A stretch of DNA of 64,000 bases from assembly GCA_030761205.1 (NCBI GenBank), contig JAULJL010000005.1:7341501-7405500 (forward strand). Reading direction: 5' to 3'. The translations under genes and the position numbers were made by a program. The notes under the pieces were generated by a model. It worked only from the letters and a program-made list of their open reading frames with translations, searched no databases and was not told where the DNA came from. The number at the start of each line of letters is the position of its first letter. Position 1 is the first letter of the stretch. The DNA comes from Fremontodendron californicum. Lineage: Eukaryota > Streptophyta > Magnoliopsida > Malvales > Malvaceae. Of the stretch, positions 57,194 through 64,000 are shown piece after piece.

Positions 57194-60100
57194 TTAAGCA
57201 TTGAGTGGACTCTGATTATCTTCTTCTACCGGTTTCAATAACCATCGGTTGAGACGTTCAGATGCCTTTCTCACCTGTCACATGAAATCAAATGGCTTTA
57301 ATATTTAGAAGAAAAAAAATGGTTCAATTTTATGGGTTTTATTTATTTATTACAATTCTTTCAGTAAATGTACCTGCTCATCCCAATCTGTTTTCCATAC
57401 AAAGCAAGCAAGAATAAGCGATTGGATTGCCACCCCACTCATTAATCCAATCCACAGTCCCTACATAAAATTACAAAATTAAAACTGATAGAAAATAATA
57501 TAATATAAAATAGAAATATAAGGCGCAGTGCCCATCACCCTTCTTACATATTGTTGAAAGTTTTGGTTCGAAAAACGGTCGGATTGCTGTTCATTAAAGG
57601 TGTTTATAGTTTGAGCGGGTCGCACCCGGAATGTTTTTTAGACTCCTTATTCAAGATCAGCATGTGTCAAGCCCGAATCGATCCAAAAGTTTATTTTATT
57701 ATTTAAATAATATTAAAAAAATAATTTTATATTAATATTTTTATATTTTTATAATTAAAAAATATATTTTTATTTCAAATTATAAAAATTTATGTCCAAA
57801 CCCAATTCAAACGGGCCGGCTTATAAAATTATAAAAAACATTTACGGGTACCTTTCATAGGAAAACGATGTACTAAGTGAAAATATCAATTTAATTAGAC
57901 CATGATCTTTATAAAATTATAGATAATTGTATTAAAAATGTTAAGACTTGAGACAATGTCCATGCTCATGGTTGACAGTGTTTATGGGTCGGGTCGGACC
58001 AGATTCGAATAATAAAAAATTTATTTAATCAGATCCAGTTCGGATTTGACCTTATCTGAAAGCTCATTTACTATTTTAAATATATTAAAATATTAAAATA
58101 TTTATTTTTTTATATAATATTTATATATTTTATAATTAATTTTAAATAATTTTTTTTATTGATTTAATAGTAATCTAGATCAAGTCGAATCGGGATAGAT
58201 TATAAAACTTCTATTCCAAATCCGACCCAATTCAAGTTGGGCCGAGTTGATAGCTTAGTCTATGAACAGGTCTAAGACGATATCTGAGATTTTTCTTAAT
58301 TTGTTTTTATAGTTCTTACCTTAACTTGAAGACCGGCAACATATCCAAGCAAAATTCCTATAGGTATTCCTATTACATAATAGCATCCCAAGTTCACATA
58401 TGCTACTATGCTTTGCAAACCAGCTCCTGTGGCTATACCTGGATAAGAATGTTAAGGCTGAATATTTAAACCATGTACAATTAGTTTACATAAAATAAAG
58501 GAAAATTGATGAGATTACTTGCCTGAGAGTACTGGCTGAACACTGTTGAGTAAAATTGAGAAAGCAAATAAAATTGAGAGACTTGACACAGCTTCTGCAA
58601 CTTCTTCTTCACTGGAAAACAAGTATGAAATTTGATTTCTGAAAACTAGACATAATATCCATAACACGATTCCAATACATGTTGAAGTGCCAAGGATGGT
58701 TTTTATTGCAAATTTCACTGCCTTAGCATTTCCTCTCCCCAATTCATTCGAGACTCGCACACTGGGAAAAAAAAAATCATTGAAGGAATTAAAAGAAAGG
58801 CAAATGAGGTCTTTTTTTGGTACAAATGAGATTGCAACTTAGTGATAAGGGAAAGAGTTATAGATGTTGGGATTTGAACCCGAGACCTGCTGGATCGGAT
58901 GCCATCTTTTAAGGATTGCTACATGAACTAATTGAACTAAACCTAAGTTCGACAAACAAGGTTATATACCTTGCTGCAACCAGGAAGCCTAGGCAGACCA
59001 TAAGTTCCCATCCATTGATATTTAGGCTGCAGTAATAAATTCTCAAATGTAAAGCAATTTTACTAAATTGAAGTACAAAATTGAGCAAATATTGTGATGA
59101 ATTGCTTTTAAAAGGAAAGCTCTTAATTACCAGATGGAGAAAGCATCAATGGCGACGGTTGCATTTTTCATGTATCCAGCCATTAAGACGAGGATGGAAT
59201 AATACCACAGTTCCAAGCTATTCGAAATCAACTTGAGAGAATTACAATAATGCATGCAAAATTATTTAAAATAGCTATGAGAATTCTTGCAATAATCCAA
59301 AATGGAGATTTTTAATACATCAAGGTTTTTTTTTTTTTGTTTACTAAGCCAAAATACATCAAGATTTTTAATATATCTTGATTTTTAATACATCAAGATA
59401 TATAAGTCTTCCATAAATTTAAGTTTGATTTTCTTTTTTCGAAAATTTATATATAAAATAATCTTATATTACAGATTAAGTTAGATAGATGATAACAAAT
59501 TTGGTTTGAAGTGGTATTTCCAATAAATATCAAAGTAGTAAGTACTAATGAGCATATCATTTTTATTCTGGTATTAGTGTGTACCAGTACGGGTGTGTTT
59601 CACCATACCATTTCGAGTTTATCGATATTTTTCAAATTATATATATATAACCAATTTCTAAGTTCTCTAATAAAATATATATTATATACACATGCAAATA
59701 TACCATCTATATGTTTATATATATGCAAATATAAATTTTCAAAATTATAATATTTAATATCCAAAATTTTTAAACATCAAATAAATAAAATAAATATAAA
59801 AATATTTATAAATTATAATAAATTATTATTAATAAGGTTCAATAGTCTAATTTAATGAACATATTTTATTTTTGAATTAAATTATGAAAAAATAAAAATG
59901 ATTATGAGAGAAAAAATATTAGGAATTGGTTAAAAATACAAAATAAGTTAAAAGATTTTTAGAAAAATAAAAAAATAAAATATTGTACCGACCTATACGT
60001 ATGAGTCAGTACAGATCAATACAAAAACTAAAACGGTACAATGTTAATACCATATCGATTTTCTTTAAAATTGATACGTAACGACTGGTAACATCGATAC

Positions 60101-61646
60101 TGGTACGATATTAATAACATTGTTAAATATACCAATTTTTTTTTCCTAAATACTCCTCCTTGACTTATCCTAAAATTATGAAAACTACCAATTCATCAAC
60201 TAAAGTTAAATCCATATGGGAGACTCGAATTGTGAAAATTATTAATGTAGAGTCTAAAATAAATAAATAGCAAGAAATTTAGGATATTACCAAATCATGA
60301 CTCCGGAGGATATTGAGAGCTTTACTACAGGCCATAGATCAAAGAAAGCAGCTTTAGAGAATCCTTTCCATGTATTAGGGCACCAACCTCCAAACACATA
60401 CACCAACTGCCCAATAACCATTACCCAACCAGATATATTCATGGCAGCCATTGCCCCATTGACACCCCAGCTAAATTTGTTCACAAACATCCATGACAAA
60501 AACACATGAAACACGAAAGCAGCAGTCGATAGCCATCCCACGATCAAGTTCTTGAGTTGTGCTTGTAAGAACATTGAGATGGTCATGGAAACCACAAAGT
60601 TATAGATCATTGGAATAAACCATACAGAGATTGGCCCGGCTGCGACTGCAAGTTCCTCCTCCTGGCCAATAAGTCGAAGGATTGGAGTCGCGAAAATGAA
60701 GAGAGGTGCCAATATTGTTGCTGTAATGCCATCGACAATCCATGATCGTTGCAGGTAAATTCCCATCATGTGGTGATGCCCTGCCCCAAATGCTTGGCCA
60801 CATAGAGTTTCGGTTGCACTCGACATGCCAATCTTCCATTCATGGACAAGGTATTAACCATTTTTTATTTTTGAAAGTTTTGGAAAACAATTATAAACAT
60901 AAAGGGAAGTAAGAAAGACATGCATTAATGTTTGTCTTGGTGAATATTTTATAAGTTGATTACCTGACTTGATTTCAAAGGAATTATAGAGTTTTAGGGT
61001 ACAAATATATAATTCAATGTGACTATGGCACAAACAAAGTTGTAACTTATGTTATTCGAATTTGGGATGAGTATCAGATACGGGTATGTGTCTGATAGGG
61101 TATGCTCAAAATTATTTAAAGAAAAATAAAAATTCGGATATCATAGATAGTAACTAAATTTAGGCCGATTTAAGTTCTAATTTCATTGCAGAGTCCTGAA
61201 TAGTAGCTAGTTAATTGTCTAATTTATTTGTAAACAAAAAAATTTATTATAAGAACTCAACTTTTAAGGGGACCCACATTAGATTATCCATTTTTCAAAT
61301 TAATGAAAGTAAATACTCCTAATTCTTGTTTGATATTAGAAACACAAGCTCAACATATAAAAGATGATTAAAAAAAAAAAGGAGAAAAAAAATAATATCT
61401 TACCAGTATACCATATATGAACCTGACAAGAATGCTTTGTACGAGTGCATATGTGGCAAGCTCAACCTCACCAATGTGACCAAGAAATGACTGTGTCACA
61501 ACAATCATTCCAAATGAAGTTACCCTTGACAATATGGAAGGGAATGCGATTCTCCAGATCGTCTTTGATTCAATCCAAACCCTTGTTTTCAAATCTTCTT
61601 CTTTTTGTGCAAGAAACCTCTCCTCCTCCAGGTTGCTGTTATCCAT
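57194..61646 (-). CDS. MATE efflux transporter (DETOXIFICATION/DTX family), 8 exons
   Basis: Coding exons on the minus strand: 61646-61404, 60832-60291, 59217-59131, 59026-58970, 58761-58523, 58438-58320, 57460-57374 and 57274-57194. They join in phase to 1,455 bp, 484 aa, the usual MATE length. Motifs include VTQSFLGHIGEVELA near the first helices, SSATETLCGQAFGAGHHHMM, FVNKFSWGVNGAMAA and VRVSNELGRGNAKAVKFAI. Twelve hydrophobic spans fit the sequence. MATE proteins export organic cations, flavonoids or hormones by H+ or Na+ antiport at the plasma membrane or tonoplast; the substrate cannot be read here. A 5'-UTR intron (about 61659-61870) is likely. No stops or shifts; probably functional. 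The donor after exon 5 is GC rather than GT. Confidence 0.93.
57461..58319. other. MATE intron 6 with two hAT-MITE-like relics
   Basis: Near 57597-57855 and 57973-58274 are segments with GGTCGGG-rich ends (GGTGTTTATAGTTTGAGCGGG; AGTGTTTATGGGTCGGGTCGG) and A/T interiors. The second ends TCTATGAACAGGTCTA, like the intact MITE at 34358 (GTGAGCAGGTCTA). No duplications remain. Confidence 0.5.
58439..58522 (-). other. probable GC-AG intron of the MATE gene
   Basis: On the minus strand exon 5 ends CTCTCAG and the intron starts GCAAGTAATC, the classic AG|GCAAGT consensus of GC-AG introns. It ends TTATCCAG before GTATAGCC. Splicing here gives S-G-I-A-T-G-A-G in phase. The nearby GT (in AAGTAATC) would break the frame. 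Confidence 0.75.
58800..58955 (-). mobile_element. tRNA-derived SINE in MATE intron 4
   Basis: Read on the minus strand, TAGTTCAATTAGTTCATG fits pol III box A and GGGTTCAAATCCC fits box B, about 60 bp apart. The 3' end is GGTACCAAAAAAA. It fills most of the 208-bp intron 58762-58969. It resembles the SINE at 5254 in order and spacing of all these blocks. Confidence 0.7.
59218..60290. other. MATE intron 2 with a degenerate TIR element
   Basis: A 1.07-kb intron. About 59570-60119 is bounded by GGTATTAGTGTGTACCAGTACGG and the roughly inverted CGATACTGGTACGATATTAATAAC, suggesting an old MITE-like insertion. No clear target duplication. Confidence 0.45.
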
Positions 61647-61658
61647 AAATTAGGCTTT

Positions 61659-62849
61659 CTGCAAAATGACATATATAACGTGGAAAACAAGGCAATTCAG
61701 CACTTTGATTAAAGATATAGTTCAAGCACTGAGAAATCGACTATGAAAATGAGAATCATTCATTGTATTATAAATGGAGTAATCTTGATGAACAAGTAAG
61801 ATCATAATATATATAGCTATCACGAAAAATTCTGTTCATTTGATGCGATTGTTCATTGAAGACTGCTTACCTGATTTCTTTTGTGAAAGGAATGGATTGT
61901 CCCAGTTGTTTGAACTGTTAAAATGAATAATGTCTAATGAATTTTTACTGGTAGTCGTCTATGGCTTGTTGCACCTTCTAATAAATGGAGTCTGATATGG
62001 GACTAAAACATTAAGCAGAAGCTGGTTAGTGAGTGTTGACTGGTAGATTGTTCACTCTTTTCTCCTTTGAGGCCGCCAAGCAAAGAAAATTATTCACATC
62101 GAATTTGAAGTTGACTTTGCTTCTTAGGTCTGATTTAGATCAATATTCCTTATGAAATTATAACATATATATATATATATAAGAAGTGGTAATTTTTATA
62201 TTTCATATGATAACAACCTTTTACCTTTGTAATTTTTTTACCTACGAAACAAAATCGAAAGATTTTAAAATGGATATAACTCATGTTGATGAGGCTTAAT
62301 TTATAATACTTAATCCAAAATAAATCATTAGGTATGAGTTTATGATCTTGACAATTTTTTATCCAATATGCATGTTTAATTTGCAGCAGATGTTTTTCAA
62401 TTAATTTAAAACGAATCAATCTTTTGGTTAACCCAATTAATCAAAGTTAAACATTTTGCAAATTTCATTTTCAAAAGAAGAGATTAAATTTTTTTTTTTT
62501 TTTTTTTTTAAAGTAGGGAAAGAAGAAACTAATCAGAGGTAGCATCCAATAGGTTTCGGATTCGAATTTCAACATATGCAACTTATTTTTTATCCTGCAA
62601 TTTCATTTATATAAAGAAAAAACGAAGAAGAAAAGAAAAAAAAAAAAAAAGAAGGGAACAAGAAAAGAAAAATGTGATAGTACTAGACTTAGTACATCTA
62701 CTAAGTTACTAACACGAGTAAAGCATATAAGCAAAGATAATAGTAATCAAATTCAGTGTTAATGTTGGACTATTAGGTGTAAAATCAAAGATAATTGAAA
62801 TTCATTTTCATGTGACTTCATGCATGGCGTAAGTAAGCAAAAAACTGTC
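61659..62849. other. 5' region of the MATE gene and spacer
   Basis: A probable 5'-UTR intron spans 61659-61870 (minus-strand donor CAG|GTAAGC, acceptor TTTTGCAG). The upstream exon and promoter would lie at about 61871-62100. Further on there is an A/T-rich spacer with a SINE-like fragment (about 62500-62600) and long poly(T)/poly(A) runs. No other gene. Confidence 0.5.
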
Positions 62850-64000
62850 TGTACACACAAATTTCGTGTCAAAAATATGATAAGGAAAATTTGGAGTCAA
62901 ATAATAATTTTATTAATCAAACTTTGAGGTTACAATCTCTGAATATTCTTAAAGAAAGAAATCCTTTGATTCTTTTCTTCAGTAAAACTTTGATCCAAGG
63001 GTCTTCACGACTTGATCTTGAATCGGTGAGATCTGCTTCAAGGGTCTTCTAGACTTAGTCTTGAAAAACAGGAATTATCTCATTTCCTTCAATGAACAAG
63101 ATCGGAGAGCAGCTTCTTTGAGAATTCTCAAGAACAAGCACCGCGTTCTTAGAATTTCTCTAATTTCTTCTTAAGACTTTTGAGAGGATTTGGCTCTTCA
63201 AAATCTTCTTCTCTTCAGGCTTTCTGAATTGTGAATTTGTGTTAAGGGGAGGTCTCTATTTATAGTGGTAGCCAGCCAGGTGAAAGAGAGTTTTAAAAGA
63301 ATTCATCCTCCTTATTTATCTCTTAATTATTTTAATTAGAGATAATATCTTCTTATTTATCTCTTAATTAATTTAATTTAATTAGAGATAAAATATTTAT
63401 TTATCTCTTAATTAATTTAATTAGAGATAAAACTTTATTATTTATCCCTTAATTAATTAATTAAATTAGAGATAAAATTTTTATCACTTAATTAATTAAT
63501 TAAATTAGAGATAAAATATTTATTTTTTTTATCACTTAATTAATTAAATTAGAGATAAAATATTTATCTATCTCTTAATTAATTAATTAAATATTTACTT
63601 TTTATCACTTAATTAATTAATTAAATTAGAGATAAAATATTTATTTATCTCTTAATTAATTTAATTTAATTTAATTTAATTTAATTAGAGATAAAAATTT
63701 ATTATTTATCTCTTAATTAATTTAATTTAATTAGAGATAAAAATTTATTATTTATCTCTTAATTAATTTAATTTAATTAGAGATAAAAATTTATTATTTA
63801 TCTCTTAATTAATTTAATTTAATTAGAGATAAAAATTTATTATTTATCTCTTAATTAATTTAATTTAATTAGAGGTAAAATAATTATGACACATGGGTGA
63901 AATTTGATTGGATAACCCATGAATCCTTGCAATTTGATTGGTCAAACCATGTGTACATATTTAATTAATTATAAAATAATTAATTATAATATGATATTAT
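62850..64000 (-). repeat. further LTR of the 16-30 kb Tat family, partial, with expanded array
   Basis: It begins TGTACACACAAATTTCGTGTC and matches 16107-16864 throughout, except for the AT-rich array, which holds about 13 units (63305-63875) instead of four. It differs from the other two LTRs at more positions than they do from each other, so it is an older or separate insertion. The window ends inside it, so solo LTR or full element cannot be decided. Confidence 0.92.

Noticed and set aside
58862..58900. tRNA-like sequence GGGATTTGAACCCGAGACC
   Set aside because: It resembles a T-arm but no cloverleaf can be formed; it is the box B part of a SINE in reverse orientation.

Overview
The window looks like nuclear DNA of a flowering plant, probably a eudicot. 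It is AT-rich, its genes are split by GT-AG introns, and it carries plant gene families (DUF247, CDR1-type aspartic protease, MATE/DETOXIFICATION, plastid phosphate translocator). Most of it is LTR retrotransposon. I cannot name the species. All calls come from reading the sequence; no search was run.

Layout. 1-2926: 3' part of a decayed Tnt1-type Ty1/copia element whose 3' LTR (2469-2926) sits inside a DUF247 reading frame that resumes at 2927. About 4.9-12.5 kb: three small genes in tandem, each encoding a 40-44 aa single-span membrane peptide from one 3' exon, with similar TATA-proximal sequence and a probable 5'-UTR intron. Fragments of SINE-like, LINE, hAT-like and foldback elements lie between them. 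14124-31076: one plastid pentose/triose-phosphate translocator (XPT-like) pseudogene on the minus strand, blown apart by nested insertions. A 1.17-kb hAT-type element (8-bp duplication) sits in its 3' half. A 5'-truncated LINE (14-bp duplication) sits in its 5' half, and inside that LINE is a 14-kb Ty3/gypsy Tat-type element (5-bp duplication).

The Tat element (16107-30083) is young: its LTRs differ at about six positions. It carries gag-pol on the minus strand, a long intact plant-mobile-domain (PMD) ORF on the opposite strand, and a decayed fragment resembling the C-terminus of a chloroplast DnaJ. 31-35.9 kb: AT-rich DNA with a hAT-type element (33434-35250) made largely of 16-bp tandem repeats, itself containing a 256-bp hAT MITE; both have perfect 8-bp duplications. 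35952-37259: an intact intronless CDR1-like secreted aspartic protease gene.

37956-54161: an old Ogre/Tat-type Ty3/gypsy element with 3.5-kb LTRs, tRNA-Arg-type primer site, extra ORF1, gag, protease and RT-RNaseH-integrase, all broken. Its LTRs hold about 340-bp tandem repeats, and its 3' LTR has lost its first ~540 bp. 54162-57193: AT-rich spacer. 57194-61646: an apparently intact eight-exon MATE transporter gene on the minus strand, with a probable GC-AG intron and a SINE in another intron. 62850-64000: start of another LTR of the 16-30 kb Tat family, with a much expanded 46-bp repeat array.

The likely functional host genes are the protease, the MATE transporter and the three micropeptide genes. 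The DUF247 and XPT-like loci are disrupted.
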